Shown here in pieces: positions 34,733 through 48,125 of a stretch of DNA of 64,000 nucleotides. The notes under the pieces were generated by a model. The model did no database searches. It saw only the letters and a program-made list of their open reading frames with translations, and was not told where the DNA came from. This DNA comes from Schauerella aestuarii. Lineage in GTDB: Bacteria; Pseudomonadota; Gammaproteobacteria; Burkholderiales; Burkholderiaceae_B. The position numbers were made by a program, and so were the translations under genes. Positions within the stretch are counted from its first letter, which is position 1; every line of letters begins with the position of its first letter. The DNA is taken from NCBI RefSeq assembly GCF_009866805.1, contig NZ_SIZW01000043.1, positions 806,001-870,000 on the forward strand. The letters run 5' to 3'.

Positions 34733-35635
34733 ATGACTGTTACCGATAATGCCGCCGTGCCGGTCACCGCACCCGTCGTCAACGACGTTCGTACGCCCGC
34801 GTCGGAGTTCTGGCGCAAGTTCAAGAAGCAGAAGCTGGCGGTCGCCGCCGGCGTGTTCGTGCTGCTGCTCGTGATTGCCGCCGTGTTCGCGCCGTGGATC
34901 GTGCCGTTCGACGCCGAAAACTTCTTCGACTACGACGCGCTCAATGCCTTGCCCAATGCCACGCATTGGCTGGGCGTGGATTCGCTGGGCCGCGATATTT
35001 TCAGCCGCATCCTGATGGGCGCGCGTATTTCGCTGGCTGCAGGCTTTCTCTCCGTGGCCATGGGCGCCGTCGTCGGCACCTTCATGGGCCTGATGGCAGG
35101 CTATTACGAAGGCTGGTGGGAACGCATCACGATGCGCTTGTCCGACGTACTGCTGGCTTTCCCCGGGATGCTGCTCGCCATCGGCGTGGTCGCCATTCTG
35201 GGCTCGAACATGATCAACGTGATCGTGGCCGTGGCCGTCTTCAGCGTGCCGGCGTTTGCGCGTCTCGTGCGCGGCAACACGCTGGCGATCAAGCAGATGA
35301 CGTACGTCGAAGCCGTCAAGAGCGTGGGTGCCTCGGACTGGACCGTGATCATGCGCCACATCCTGCCCGGCACGATCTCCCCGATCGTGGTCTACGGCAC
35401 GATGCGTGTGGGTACCTCCATCATCACCGCCGCCAGCCTGTCGTTCCTGGGCATGGGTGCGCAACCGCCCACGCCCGAATGGGGCGCGATGTTGAGCGAA
35501 GCGCGCGCGGATATGGTGATGTCGCCGCACATCGCGATCTTCCCGGCGATCGCCATCTTCCTGACGGTACTGGCCTTCAACCTGTTGGGCGACGGCCTGC
35601 GCGACGCGCTCGATCCCAAGATCGATCGGAAGTAA
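34733..35635 (+). CDS. gsiD: Glutathione/peptide ABC transporter permease
   Basis: 300-aa DppC/GsiD-type permease. An N-terminal soluble arm is followed by TM1 ([20 protein letters not shown]), a periplasmic loop with [24 protein letters not shown], and the coupling loop [27 protein letters not shown]. It ends near ALDPKIDRK. The stop is 3 nt before the DmpA-type peptidase gene, so the peptidases are on the same transcript. Confidence 0.94.
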   Translation: MTVTDNAAVPVTAPVVNDVRTPASEFWRKFKKQKLAVAAGVFVLLLVIAAVFAPWIVPFDAENFFDYDALNALPNATHWLGVDSLGRDIFSRILMGARISLAAGFLSVAMGAVVGTFMGLMAGYYEGWWERITMRLSDVLLAFPGMLLAIGVVAILGSNMINVIVAVAVFSVPAFARLVRGNTLAIKQMTYVEAVKSVGASDWTVIMRHILPGTISPIVVYGTMRVGTSIITAASLSFLGMGAQPPTPEWGAMLSEARADMVMSPHIAIFPAIAIFLTVLAFNLLGDGLRDALDPKIDRK

Positions 35636-35638
35636 ACG

Positions 35639-36697
35639 ATGACGACCGCCACGCCGCGTGTGGGTTGGTTGCCCGCCGGCCCGCGCAACGCAATCACCGA
35701 TGTGGCCGGCGTCACTGTCGGCCACGACACGATTGCCGACGGCGCACTGCAAACCGGCGTGACCGTGGTTCGCCCTCATGCCGGCGATGTCTACCGCGAC
35801 AAGGTGCCGGCGGCCGCCACCGTGATCAACGGCTTCGGCAAAAGTTGCGGCCTGATCCAGATCGAAGAGTTGGGCGTGATGGAAACGCCGATCGCGCTGA
35901 CCAACACGTTTGGCGTGCCGGCCGTGGCCGACGCGCAGATTCGCGCGGCCGTGGAAGCCAATCCCGAGATCGGCCGCGCGTGGCCCACGGTCAACGCGCT
36001 GGTGCTCGAATGCAATGACGGTTATCTGAACGACATCCAGGCAATGGCCGTCACGCGCGCGCATTACGATCGCGCGTTGGCCGCTGCCGATGTCGTGGTG
36101 CCCGAAGGCGCCGTGGGCGCGGGGCGGGGAATGTCCGCCTTCGGTTTCAAAGGCGGCATCGGCACGGCTTCGCGCTGTGTGGCCTTGGCTGGCGTGCCGG
36201 CCGTGGTGGGCGCGCTGGTGCTGTCCAACTTCGGCCGCCCGCATCAACTCACCGTCGCCGGGCATCCGGTAGGCCGACACTTGGCCCACGATGCCGAGGC
36301 CGCACGGGCGCCCGAGAAAGGCTCGATCATTCTGCTGCTCGCCACCGATGCCGCGCTCGATGCGCGGCAACTGCGTCGGCTCTCACTGCGCGCGGGCGCC
36401 GGCCTGGCCCGCACCGGTTCCGTGTTCGGCCACGGCAGCGGCGATATCGCGCTGGCCTTTTCAACGGCCTATACCGTGCCGCACGATGCGAAGACGCCCA
36501 TGCCGGCGGTGACGTGCGTACACGAAACGCTGCTGGACCCGCTTTTCGAAGCGGCTGCCGAAGCCTGCGAGCAGGCGATCGTCAACGCCTTGTGGCGTGC
36601 CAAAACTGTGATGGGCCGCGGCGGCCACTTGCGCGCCGCCATTACCGACACCATCACCGATTGGCCGACCTGGCGTGCCGCGCACGCTGCCCCCTGA
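35639..36697 (+). CDS. P1-family peptidase (DmpA/beta-aminopeptidase type)
   Basis: 352-aa Ntn-type hydrolase of family S58 (DmpA, L-aminopeptidase/D-esterase; some members cleave beta-peptides). The self-cleavage and nucleophile region is GSVFGHGSGDIALAFSTA with the Ser after Gly. Other markers are NAITDVAGVTVGHDT, ATVINGFGKSCGLIQIEELG and GRGMSAFGFKGGIGTASR. There is no signal peptide, so it is cytoplasmic, where imported peptides arrive. It lies 3 nt after gsiD. Confidence 0.9.
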   Translation: MTTATPRVGWLPAGPRNAITDVAGVTVGHDTIADGALQTGVTVVRPHAGDVYRDKVPAAATVINGFGKSCGLIQIEELGVMETPIALTNTFGVPAVADAQIRAAVEANPEIGRAWPTVNALVLECNDGYLNDIQAMAVTRAHYDRALAAADVVVPEGAVGAGRGMSAFGFKGGIGTASRCVALAGVPAVVGALVLSNFGRPHQLTVAGHPVGRHLAHDAEAARAPEKGSIILLLATDAALDARQLRRLSLRAGAGLARTGSVFGHGSGDIALAFSTAYTVPHDAKTPMPAVTCVHETLLDPLFEAAAEACEQAIVNALWRAKTVMGRGGHLRAAITDTITDWPTWRAAHAAP

Positions 36698-36724
36698 TCA
36701 TTTGTTCCGCACCGGGATACCGTC

Positions 36725-37543
36725 ATGAAAGTTCTGATTTCCACCGACATCGAAGGCGTGGCCGGCGTGTTTCATGCCGAGCAAGTCCGTCCGGGCAATG
36801 GCGAATACGAGCGCGCACGGGGCTGGATGACCGGCGAAGCGAACGCGGCCGTGCAGGGGGCATTCGCGGCCGGCGCGTCCGAAGTGCTGGTGAACGACTC
36901 GCACGGCGGCTTTCGCAATCTGCTGCCGGATGCGATCGATCCCCGCGCCCGTCTGGTGCTGGGCAAGCCCCGTCAGTTAGGCATGATGTCGGGGCTGGAA
37001 GAGGGCTGCGATGCGGTCTGCCTGATCGGCTATCACTCCCGTGCTCAAGGCCGCGGCATTCTCGCGCATACCATCAACGGTTTTGCCTTTGCACGCGTCA
37101 CCCTCAATGGCATGGAGCTGGGTGAAGCCGGCATCTACGGCGCGCTGGCCGGCGAGCGCGGCGTGCCGGTGGCCATCGGTACGGGCGACGACGTGTTCAT
37201 TTCGGAAAACCGCAGCCTGTTTCCGGCCACGCATTGGGTCGAAACCAAAGTGGCGCGCGGACAGGGCACGGGCGTCACGCTGTCGCCGGCGCTGTCGCGA
37301 GACCGGATTCAGATCGGCGTGCAGAACGCGCTGTCCAATTTGTCCGCATTGAAGCCCTTCGTGATCGCACCGCCTATAGAATGCGTACTGCAGACGCAGA
37401 ATTCGGCGCTCGCCGATCTGTTTTGTCTGTGGCCGGCGCTCGAGCGCGTCGACGGCAACCTCGTGCGGTTCAATGCCGCCAGCATGGGGGACGCCGTGCG
37501 CATGCTCAATAGCCTGGCCGCCATGTCCTTCATGCTGAGATAA
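36725..37543 (+). CDS. dppA: D-aminopeptidase, M55 family (DppA type)
   Basis: 272-aa zinc peptidase of family M55, whose characterised member removes N-terminal D-amino acids such as D-Ala. The zinc ligands are visible as Asp8 and Glu10 in LISTDIEGVAG, with further His ligands in NDSHGGFRN, GYHSRAQGRG and ILAHTINGFAF. The name DppA here means the peptidase, not a binding protein. It is 27 nt after the DmpA-type gene and 7 nt before the aminopeptidase P gene. Confidence 0.92.
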   Translation: MKVLISTDIEGVAGVFHAEQVRPGNGEYERARGWMTGEANAAVQGAFAAGASEVLVNDSHGGFRNLLPDAIDPRARLVLGKPRQLGMMSGLEEGCDAVCLIGYHSRAQGRGILAHTINGFAFARVTLNGMELGEAGIYGALAGERGVPVAIGTGDDVFISENRSLFPATHWVETKVARGQGTGVTLSPALSRDRIQIGVQNALSNLSALKPFVIAPPIECVLQTQNSALADLFCLWPALERVDGNLVRFNAASMGDAVRMLNSLAAMSFMLR

Positions 37544-37550
37544 CCCTTTG

Positions 37551-39473
37551 ATGCCTGCCACGACCCAGACGCCCGATACTCCCAAACAACGCGTTGCCCG
37601 ATTGCGGGCCGCCATGCGCGAGGCCGGCGTCGATGCCGTGGTCGTGCCCACATCCGATCCCCATTTGTCGGAATACGTGCCGCCGCGCTGGCAAGGCCGG
37701 GAGTGGCTGTCGGGTTTCAAGGGGTCGGCAGGCACCGTGGTCGTCACGGATACCTTTGCCGGATTGTGGGCCGATAGCCGCTACTGGTCGCAGGCCGAAG
37801 CGGAGTTGGCCGGATCCGGCATCGTGCTGATGCGCCTGGGTGAGGATGACATACTGCCGCATCCCAAGTGGCTCGCGGAGCATTTCGCGTCGCTGGGTGC
37901 TGCAACCGGCGCACGCCGCGTGGCGGTCGACGCCCATGTATTGAGTTTGAATGCCGAACGCGCGCTGACGCTGGCGTTGGGTGCGACCAACGTCGTGACC
38001 GTGCCGCCCGCGGACGGTGGCGCAGGTGCGCTGGCCGATCAGTCGATCGACGCGATGGCGACCGACGCCGTTGCGGCCATCGTGCTGGATACCGCGCACG
38101 ATTTCTTCGATGCCATCTGGCCGGGCCGAGCCGGCCTGCCGGCCCAGCCGGTGTACGCCCACGCCGCGCCTTACGCCGGCGAGCCGCGTGCGGCCAAGCT
38201 GGCGCACATCCGTGCAGGAATGGCCAAGCACAAGGCGGATGTACACCTCATCTCCACGCTCGACGATCTCGCTTGGGCCTTCAATCTGCGCGGCAGCGAT
38301 GTCGATTACAACCCCGTCTTTCTGGGGCATGCGCTGATCGGTCGGGACACGGTCACGCTGTTCGTGGCGGCCGGCACCATCGACGCGGCCTTGCGCGCCG
38401 AACTCGCCAGCGATGGCATTGTCGTCGACGATTATTTTGCCTTGCCGCAAGCCTTGGCGGCATTGCCCGCGGGCGCCACCTTGCTCATCGACCCGGCACG
38501 CGTCACGGTAGGGGGCGTGGCCGACGTGCCTGCCGCCGTGCACCGCGTGGAAGCGATCAATCCGTCCACACTGTTGAAGTCGCGCAAGACCGACGACGAT
38601 CTGGCGCACGTGCGCGCGACGATGGCCAACGATGGCGCGGCATTGTGCGAGTTCTTTGCCTGGTTCGACGCCAACCAGGGCAAAACGCCCATGACCGAAT
38701 TGACCGTGGATGAACGGTTGACCGCGGCGCGAGCGCGCCGGCCGGGCTTCGTGGGGCTGAGTTTTCCCACGATTGCCGGCTTCAATGCCAATGGTGCCAT
38801 GCCGCACTACCGCGCCACGCCTGAGGCGCACAGCGCCATTGAAGGTGATGGCCTGCTGCTTATCGACTCGGGCGGCCAGTATGTGGGGGGCACCACCGAT
38901 ATCACGCGCGTGGTCGCCGTGGGTACCCCCACCGCCGCGCAAAAGCAGGATTTCACGCGGGTGCTCAAGGGCATGATCGCGCTATCGCAAGCGATCTTTC
39001 CGCGTGGCACACCGGCGCCCGCGCTCGATGCGCTGGCGCGCGCGCCGATCTGGGCCGGCGGCGCGGAATACGGTCATGGCACCGGCCACGGCGTGGGCTA
39101 CTTCCTGAATGTGCACGAAGGCCCACAAGTGATTTCCTATCGTTCGCCGGGCAATCCCAACATGGCGATGGAACCGGGCATGATCACGTCCAACGAGCCG
39201 GGCATTTATCGTGACGGCCAGTGGGGCGTGCGGATCGAAAACCTCGTGGCCAATCGCCCCTGGCAGGAAACCGCACTAGGCGAATTCCTGAATTTCGAAA
39301 CGCTTACCTTGTGCCCGATCGATGTGCGATGCATCGATCTCAGCTTGATGCGGCCCGACGAAATCGCCTGGCTCGACGCCTATCATGACAAGGTGCGGGA
39401 AGCGATCGTGCCGCTGGTCGAACCCGAAGTGGCCGCCTGGCTCACATCGCGCACGCAGCCGCTGGCGGGTTGA
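37551..39473 (+). CDS. Aminopeptidase P family (Xaa-Pro aminopeptidase, M24B)
   Basis: 640-aa three-domain aminopeptidase P, the long eukaryote-like form that removes the N-terminal residue before proline. Two creatinase-like N-terminal domains (starting QRVARLRAAMREAGVDAVVV) precede the pita-bread catalytic domain, with metal ligands in LLLIDSGGQYVGGTTDITRV, HGTGHGVGYFLNVHEGPQ and TSNEPGIYRDGQWGVRIEN. The start is ATG 37551. It is the last gene of the rpiR operon. The 233 nt after it hold only a 15-bp direct repeat (39614-39628 and 39666-39680) and no visible gene. Confidence 0.93.
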   Translation: MPATTQTPDTPKQRVARLRAAMREAGVDAVVVPTSDPHLSEYVPPRWQGREWLSGFKGSAGTVVVTDTFAGLWADSRYWSQAEAELAGSGIVLMRLGEDDILPHPKWLAEHFASLGAATGARRVAVDAHVLSLNAERALTLALGATNVVTVPPADGGAGALADQSIDAMATDAVAAIVLDTAHDFFDAIWPGRAGLPAQPVYAHAAPYAGEPRAAKLAHIRAGMAKHKADVHLISTLDDLAWAFNLRGSDVDYNPVFLGHALIGRDTVTLFVAAGTIDAALRAELASDGIVVDDYFALPQALAALPAGATLLIDPARVTVGGVADVPAAVHRVEAINPSTLLKSRKTDDDLAHVRATMANDGAALCEFFAWFDANQGKTPMTELTVDERLTAARARRPGFVGLSFPTIAGFNANGAMPHYRATPEAHSAIEGDGLLLIDSGGQYVGGTTDITRVVAVGTPTAAQKQDFTRVLKGMIALSQAIFPRGTPAPALDALARAPIWAGGAEYGHGTGHGVGYFLNVHEGPQVISYRSPGNPNMAMEPGMITSNEPGIYRDGQWGVRIENLVANRPWQETALGEFLNFETLTLCPIDVRCIDLSLMRPDEIAWLDAYHDKVREAIVPLVEPEVAAWLTSRTQPLAG

Positions 39474-39706
39474 GGTTCAGCCCGTTGGCTCGTCGGCCCA
39501 TCGTTATCGGGTCGTTGGGTCATTGGGCCGGTATTCCGCGGGTCCGCTGCTTGAGGCGACCCGTTGCCTGTGTGAGGGCGCGCGGCAGGTTGGCTGGTTG
39601 GCGGCAGATCAGACGGGCAGGTCTGGCGTCCAGTTCAAGCGGCCAAGTCAAACAAGCGAATCAGGCGGGCAGGTCTGGCGGCGGCGCGTCGAGGCCGCCG
39701 CGTAGT

Positions 39707-40789
39707 TCAGGGGCCGCTTTGCTTCAAGCGCTTGCGCATGCTGAGCTTGATCGCCGCAGGCATCGCCGCAACCATCACCACCAGGCCCAGAGCATTGTCC
39801 CACTCGAAAAGCGGGGCCACCAGATTCAACGCCTGGACCAGTATCCAGGCCGCCAGGCCTGCGAGAATGAAGCCGAACAGCGCCGCCTTCAGGGTGGCGC
39901 CAGTGCGCAGCCCCGGTCGCGCCTGTTCGGTGCAGAGCGCGTCTGCCCCGGCGTCTTGTGGGCCGTCGCCCAGCACCAGGGCGGCAGTGGCCAGGTGACG
40001 CGCGTAGGCGCCCACCAGCAACGGCACCAACAGCAGCAGCGGTAGCTCCAGCGCTATCGACGTTTCCGGAATCAAATCGGTCGCCCAGCCCAGGCGCAAC
40101 TGTGTGAGCCATAAGGTGGCGAACATCGCACCGTAGAGCGAAGCGGTGTAGGCCGCGCCCAGAGAGGCCGGGGACCGGGTGGCGGCACGGTTCGGCCGCC
40201 ATGCGAGCCACACGGCAATCTGTACCAGCAGCGCAGTCACCAAGGCCGCCAGCAGCATGTCGACCCCCGTAATGGCGATCCGGACCAATCGTTCGGGCCC
40301 CTCCAGCGATTGCATCGTTTCCAGCACGCCGCCGAAGAGATAGGGCGTGAGCCGGTGTGCCCCCAGTGCCATCACGCTCAGGATCAGCGCGAAGCGCCAT
40401 AGCGGCGGGGCGCCGACTGCGGCCACTGCAGGGGCCGGCGCCGCAAATGCTTGCGCGTGCCGCAGCCGGGGCACCGCCATGCGCCGCGCGATGAGCGCAT
40501 ACGCCGCCACGCACGCCACGGCGCCATTGAAGAGCATGCCGATGCCCACCAGCCGCTGGAACGACCACATGGCATAGAGCGTGCGCGCCTGCTGAGCAAA
40601 CGGGCCGGTAAACGTCTCGAACACGATGTCCACCAAGTGGACGACGATGAGAATGGCCGTCGCGCACAGTGCCCATCGGGCTGGGGTGGAGAAGGAGGCG
40701 TTGCGGGGCAGTTGCAAAAAAAGCTCCGGGTTTCCAGCCCGGCGCATTGCCGGGCGTAGCAGGCCGATCATAGCAAGGGCGGACTGCAC
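39707..40789 (-). CDS. Polytopic membrane protein of unknown function
   Basis: 360-aa protein with about eight hydrophobic segments, for example WALCATAILIVVHLVDIVF, IGMLFNGAVACVAAYALIA, IALELPLLLLVPLLVGA and LFGFILAGLAAWILVQALNLVAPLF, and a basic C-terminus (KLSMRKRLKQ). I do not recognise the family. The longest start is GTG 40787-40789; ATG 40769-40771 is as likely, and neither has a clear ribosome binding site. It is divergent from pyrG and stands alone. Confidence 0.75.
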   Translation of the reverse strand: MQSALAMIGLLRPAMRRAGNPELFLQLPRNASFSTPARWALCATAILIVVHLVDIVFETFTGPFAQQARTLYAMWSFQRLVGIGMLFNGAVACVAAYALIARRMAVPRLRHAQAFAAPAPAVAAVGAPPLWRFALILSVMALGAHRLTPYLFGGVLETMQSLEGPERLVRIAITGVDMLLAALVTALLVQIAVWLAWRPNRAATRSPASLGAAYTASLYGAMFATLWLTQLRLGWATDLIPETSIALELPLLLLVPLLVGAYARHLATAALVLGDGPQDAGADALCTEQARPGLRTGATLKAALFGFILAGLAAWILVQALNLVAPLFEWDNALGLVVMVAAMPAAIKLSMRKRLKQSGP

Positions 40790-40806
40790 AAATGCGCTCG
40801 GGGGTA

Positions 40807-43383
<2,577 letters not shown>

Positions 43384-43393
43384 AGGAGAAACG

Positions 43394-43678
43394 ATGACTG
43401 CCTACATCATTGTCGATGTCAATGTGACCAAGCCGGCCCAATATGAAGCGTACAAGCGCCTGTCCTCGCTCGCGATGACGGCCCATGATGCCAAGGTGCT
43501 GGTACGCGGCGGCGAATCGCGGCGTCTCGAGGGCCGCGACCCCGGGCGTACCGTGCTGCTGCAGTTTCCGACGATGGCAAAGGCGCAGGCCTTTTACGAC
43601 TCCTGGCAGTACCGCCGTGCGCGCAACGCGCGTGAAGGTGCGGCCGACATGAACATGATCATTGTGCAGGGTGTGTAA
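43394..43678 (+). CDS. DUF1330 family protein
   Basis: 94-aa protein matching the DUF1330 pattern (dimeric ferredoxin-like fold): MTAYIIVDVNVTKPAQYEAY, the central VRGGESRRLEGRDPGRTVLLQFP and AFYDSWQYRRARNAREGAAD. The function of the family is unknown. AAGGAG sits before the ATG. It is inserted between kdsA and eno and the unit ends at the terminator that follows. Confidence 0.88.
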   Translation: MTAYIIVDVNVTKPAQYEAYKRLSSLAMTAHDAKVLVRGGESRRLEGRDPGRTVLLQFPTMAKAQAFYDSWQYRRARNAREGAADMNMIIVQGV

Positions 43679-43699
43679 GCATCCGCATCGGTGATCCAC

Positions 43700-45155
<1,456 letters not shown>

Positions 45156-45215
45156 TCGAATAGGGCAGCGCCGCACACGGCGCTGCCCTGATTTCGCGTA
45201 TTAGGTGTGTTGCGC

Positions 45216-45800
45216 ATGCGTTTGGTGTTTTTGATCGTTGTTGTGCTGGCTGCGCTGATCCAGTACCCGCTGTGGCTGGGTAAGGGCGGCTGGTTCAATG
45301 CCTGGGAATTGCAAGGGGCGCTTGCCGAACAAAAAACGGTGAACGAAGGCTTGCGCGCGCGCAATGCGGCGCTCGACGCCGAAGTGCAAGACTTGCAAAC
45401 CGGCACGGGCGCACTGGAAGAACGTGCACGGGGCGATCTGGGCATGATGCGCGAAGGCGAGGTCTACGTGCAGATCCTGCCGCAGCACACGGCACCACCG
45501 GCTGGCGCGCATACGTCCATCGGTGCAGCTGCCGCCGGCGAAGCGCCGCCGGGCACGGATCCTACCAAGCCGCCAGTGCAGAACGGCGCGTCGGGTCGGG
45601 TACCTGGGGCACAGCCTCGAGCCAATCCGGCACGTCCGGCGTCGGGGGCGTCTGCGCCTGCGTCCGGGGGAGCCACAACCACACCGTCGCGTACCGCGCC
45701 TGCCGGCGCGACGACCACGCCTTCGCGCGCAGCACCGGCCGGTGCCAACACCACAGGCTCACGCCCTGCACAACCGGCTGGCACCGAGCGCCGTCAATAA
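45216..45800 (+). CDS. ftsB: Cell division protein FtsB with a long low-complexity C-terminal tail
   Basis: 194-aa single-pass membrane protein of the FtsQBL complex. A short N-terminus is followed by the TM helix ([19 protein letters not shown]), a short coiled coil (about 30-70, [19 protein letters not shown]) and the conserved [20 protein letters not shown]. FtsB is usually near 100 aa; here about 100 extra residues rich in Ala, Pro, Thr, Ser and Gly follow. They include nearly identical repeats ([37 protein letters not shown]). The tail would lie in the periplasm. The start is ATG 45216. Confidence 0.92.
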   Translation: MRLVFLIVVVLAALIQYPLWLGKGGWFNAWELQGALAEQKTVNEGLRARNAALDAEVQDLQTGTGALEERARGDLGMMREGEVYVQILPQHTAPPAGAHTSIGAAAAGEAPPGTDPTKPPVQNGASGRVPGAQPRANPARPASGASAPASGGATTTPSRTAPAGATTTPSRAAPAGANTTGSRPAQPAGTERRQ

Positions 45801-46017
45801 GCGGGCCCTTCAATAATCGCGGTCGTTCGTTGCTGCAGCGAGCCCTACCTGCAGCGGTCCATCATCGCCGCCGACAATCCCTGCAGCGATTTTCACGTCA
45901 GCCATTCGCTCTGTTGCCGTCAATACCCGCACGCGTCCATACCGAAAGCGTTTGGCGCACGTGGCCCCCGCTGGGCATAATCAGCGCCGTCAACATCCCG
46001 GCGCTAGTGCCGACTGA

Positions 46018-46965
46018 CTATGTCGGTGCAACGCCGTCGCGGGTGAGTTGCCACAGGTTTTCTGCTGCCGGCGCCATGTCGGCCGGCTGCCGATAAAGCC
46101 GAATCTCGATCGCCATGCGCCACGCCTCGTCGCCGGCGTGCATCAGTGTGCCGTTTGCCAGTTCCTCGCCGATCAGACTCAAGGGCAGCCAGGCGATGCC
46201 GCGGCCGGCGAGCGCCATCGCCTTCAACAAAATCGCGTGATGCGCCGTAAACACAACGTTGGCACGGCCGGACGCTGCGTCTTCGCCGATGTGTGCAAAC
46301 GCGCTGCGCGATTGCGCACGCATGATGCGCCCCAATCCCGAGACCTCGCTGTATGCCAGCAGGGGCGGCGGTTCACTTTGCCCCGTTGTGTAGCGCAGTT
46401 TCCCGGTCCCGTCCGGTGCACACACGGGTGCGAGCACGTCTTGTCCGAGTACCCGCATGGGGTACTGTGCCTCATCCAGGCGGCTCGGCGCGATCGCGTG
46501 GCCATGGCACAGCACGAACTGCACGCGGCGTTGCAGCATGAGGTCTTCGCAGGCTTGGGCACTGTCCGACATGGTCTGGATCGGACCGAGATGCAGCTGC
46601 GCCTCCATGGTGGCCAGCCACGCCGGAAAAAACGTGACCGACAGCACGTGCGTCGCGGCGAAGCGCAAGCTGGCTGCAGAAAGGTCATGCGCAATGCGCG
46701 CCTTGATGCGCGCAGCCTCCAGCCCGGCCAGCACATCTTCGAGCAGGGGATGGATGCGCTTGCCCGCCGCCGTCAGGGCCGTGGGATGCGCGCTGCGATC
46801 GAAAAGGTCTACGCCCACCCATTCTTCAAGCGCCCGGATGTGCCGGCTGAAAGCAGGCTGGGCGATGCGCCGCGCTTCGGCGGCGCGTGAAAAGTTACCG
46901 CTTTCGGCCAGGGATAAGAAATCTTCCAGCCATTCGAGGTCGAGCGGTCGATTGCCAGGGCCCAT
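46018..46965 (-). CDS. LysR-family transcriptional regulator
   Basis: 315-aa LysR protein. The DNA-binding domain is LDLEWLEDFLSLAESGNFSRAAEARRIAQPAFSRHIRALE, with LTAAGKRIHPL after it; the effector domain runs from about residue 95. It is divergent from the DapA-like aldolase gene with a dyad in the shared spacer, so it probably controls that gene set. The 217 nt between ftsB and this gene contain several CTGCAGCG copies but no gene that I can see. Confidence 0.92.
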   Translation of the reverse strand: MGPGNRPLDLEWLEDFLSLAESGNFSRAAEARRIAQPAFSRHIRALEEWVGVDLFDRSAHPTALTAAGKRIHPLLEDVLAGLEAARIKARIAHDLSAASLRFAATHVLSVTFFPAWLATMEAQLHLGPIQTMSDSAQACEDLMLQRRVQFVLCHGHAIAPSRLDEAQYPMRVLGQDVLAPVCAPDGTGKLRYTTGQSEPPPLLAYSEVSGLGRIMRAQSRSAFAHIGEDAASGRANVVFTAHHAILLKAMALAGRGIAWLPLSLIGEELANGTLMHAGDEAWRMAIEIRLYRQPADMAPAAENLWQLTRDGVAPT

Positions 46966-47027
46966 GGTCGTTTATGGATAGTTGTATGCGTTTCGAGTAT
47001 TGGACGCAGGCCTGCGGTTGGGAAAAC

Positions 47028-47049
47028 ATACGTGTGTTCGCACACCTAT
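47028..47049. promoter_or_regulatory. Candidate LysR operator between the divergent LysR and aldolase genes
   Basis: A 22-bp near-perfect dyad: ATACGTGTG, a 4-nt spacer, CACACCTAT (one mismatch in nine pairs). It lies 20 nt before the aldolase ATG, close enough to overlap its promoter or ribosome binding region. Confidence 0.5.
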
Positions 47050-47069
47050 AACCAGACCCGGAGACATCC

Positions 47070-48008
47070 ATGCCTGCCATCGATAATTATCGAGGGATCA
47101 TACCCGCCATTTCCTGCCCCTTCACGCCCGATCACCGCATCGACGAGCCGGCCCTGCGCAAGCTGGCGGCATGGTTGGCCGGTCATGACGGCGTGGTCGC
47201 CATCATGACCAACGGTCATACGGGCGAGGTGTTTTCGCTCACCCCGATGGAGCGCGCCGACGTGACGCGTATCGTGGCCGACGAACTGCGCGGCAAGCTG
47301 CCGGTGATCTCATCGATCGTGTGCGAGGGCTTGGCCGATGCCGCCGATCATGCGCGCGCCGCCCGCGAGGCCGGCGCCGTCGCCTTGGACGTCATGCCCC
47401 CGCACCACTGGCTGCGCTTCGGATTTACGCCCGGCCATGCGTTGCAGTACTTCGATGCCATTCACCAGGCGGCGCCCGACCTCGATCTGGTGTGCCATGT
47501 GTATCCCGCCTGGACCCGTGCCGCGTATTCGTCGCAACTGCTCGCCGATCTCGCACGTTTGCCGTACCTGCAGGCGTTCAAGGTGGGACAGCGCGACATG
47601 AACAAATATGCGCGCGACATCCAAGCCATTCGCGAAGCCGATCCCAGCAAGGCCATTCTCACCTGCCATGATGAATATTTGCTCGCCTCGATGGTGCAAG
47701 GCGTTGATGGCGCCCTGGTGGGCTTCGCCACATTCATTCCGCAACTCATCATCGACCTGTGGAATGCTGTGAAGGCCGGCGATCTGAAGAAGGCGATGGC
47801 CGTGCAGGCGCTGATCACGCCGCTGAAGGATGCCGTGTATGGCGGCGGTGAGCCCACTGGAGAGGCTCACGCGCGCATGAAGGGCGGAATGTATCTGGCA
47901 GGTGTGCTCGACGACGCCACGGTGCGTCCGCCCACCGAAGCACCCAACGCGCAAGAGATGGACGCGCTGCGCGCGGCGGTGAAGCAGGCGGGATTGCTGA
48001 CGCGTTGA
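47070..48008 (+). CDS. Dihydrodipicolinate synthase/N-acetylneuraminate lyase family aldolase
   Basis: 312-aa class I aldolase of the DapA family. The Schiff-base lysine is expected in LQAFKVGQRDMNKYARD and the tyrosine in VCHVYPAWTRAAYSS; the N-terminus YRGIIPAISCPFTPDHRIDE and MTNGHTGEVFSLTPMER are typical. Since DapA family members differ widely in substrate and the gene lies beside Bug receptors and an SDR, it is more likely a catabolic aldolase or hydratase-lyase than the lysine-pathway enzyme. The substrate is unknown. Confidence 0.88.
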   Translation: MPAIDNYRGIIPAISCPFTPDHRIDEPALRKLAAWLAGHDGVVAIMTNGHTGEVFSLTPMERADVTRIVADELRGKLPVISSIVCEGLADAADHARAAREAGAVALDVMPPHHWLRFGFTPGHALQYFDAIHQAAPDLDLVCHVYPAWTRAAYSSQLLADLARLPYLQAFKVGQRDMNKYARDIQAIREADPSKAILTCHDEYLLASMVQGVDGALVGFATFIPQLIIDLWNAVKAGDLKKAMAVQALITPLKDAVYGGGEPTGEAHARMKGGMYLAGVLDDATVRPPTEAPNAQEMDALRAAVKQAGLLTR

Positions 48009-48125
48009 CGGCGCGACGGGGAAGCGCTCGTACGTGTACGGGCGACTGAGTTTGCAGATGCACCAGAAAGTACGGCCGACGTGTTCAGCACGCGGTCTCG
48101 ATAACTAAAACGAGGAGACAACTTC

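Noticed and set aside
39614-39680. 15-bp direct repeat CGGGCAGGTCTGGCG in the gap after the aminopeptidase P gene
   Set aside because: Only two copies 52 nt apart, no flanking duplication or element structure; likely a minor local duplication.
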